NCBI GenBank assembly: GCA_003503995.1
Contig: DOCA01000150.1
Coordinates: 1 to 5,988, forward strand
DNA length: 5,988 bases
Origin: Holosporales bacterium
GTDB taxonomy: Bacteria; Pseudomonadota; Alphaproteobacteria; Caedimonadales; UBA9215
Direction: 5' to 3'
Position numbers and translations under genes: made by a program. Of this stretch, positions 5,968 to 5,988 are shown one piece after another (position 1 is the first letter of the stretch; each line of letters starts with the position of its first letter). Under the pieces are notes generated by a model that saw only the letters and a list, made by a program, of their open reading frames with translations, ran no database searches and had not been told where the DNA came from.

Positions 5968-5988
5968 TCAACGACCACCATCTAAAGA
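5968..5988 (-). CDS. Possible last codons of a minus-strand gene entering from the right edge
   Basis: In one minus-strand frame the edge reads Ser-Leu-Asp-Gly-Gly-Arg then TGA (5970-5968). This is only six codons, so no product can be suggested. It is supported only by context: the terminator about 40 nt further on has its longer T-run on the minus strand, as expected for a convergent gene ending here. Confidence 0.22.
   Translation of the reverse strand, partial: SLDGGR

Overview
The window looks like chromosomal core-genome DNA from an alphaproteobacterium of moderate GC content (roughly low-to-mid 40s % by eye). The evidence is the character of the S1, TadA, Cmk and class II fumarase proteins. 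The first gene has a composition reminiscent of proteins found in host-associated bacteria, so a Holosporales- or Rickettsiales-like lineage is possible. That placement is inference. I see no insertion sequence, CRISPR array, tRNA or rRNA gene, prophage or plasmid signature.

Layout, left to right. (1) Positions 2-985, + strand: the C-terminal part of a larger protein of uncertain function. The frame is open to the window edge. It contains a helical segment resembling the substrate-binding domain of DUF294-type putative nucleotidyltransferases, then a coiled coil and a Pro/Ala-rich tail. (2) Positions 1047-1072: a strong bidirectional terminator between this gene and the convergent rpsA. (3) Positions 1093-4321, - strand: a co-oriented cluster transcribed tadA -> cmk -> rpsA (tRNA wobble adenosine deaminase, cytidylate kinase, ribosomal protein S1). 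rpsA probably also has its own promoter overlapping the cmk stop codon. (4) Positions 4369-5769, + strand: fumC, divergent from tadA across 47 bp, with a good promoter that reaches into the tadA start. (5) Positions 5770-5988: a noncoding tail with a palindromic element, a terminator, and possibly the last codons of a minus-strand gene at the right edge.

Most genes are housekeeping: translation fidelity (TadA), pyrimidine nucleotide supply (Cmk), translation initiation (S1) and the TCA cycle (FumC). The most striking feature is the C-terminus of S1. Four nearly identical in-frame 66-bp tandem repeats add a Lys/Ala/Pro-rich histone-H1-like tail to a normal six-domain S1. The copies differ only by synonymous changes and one missing Asp codon. 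Secondary points are a 21-nt motif (17/21 identical) placed 17-18 nt after the stop codons of both plus-strand genes, and a Phe replacing the usual Thr after the P-loop Lys-Gly of Cmk. I found no convincing new multi-gene system.
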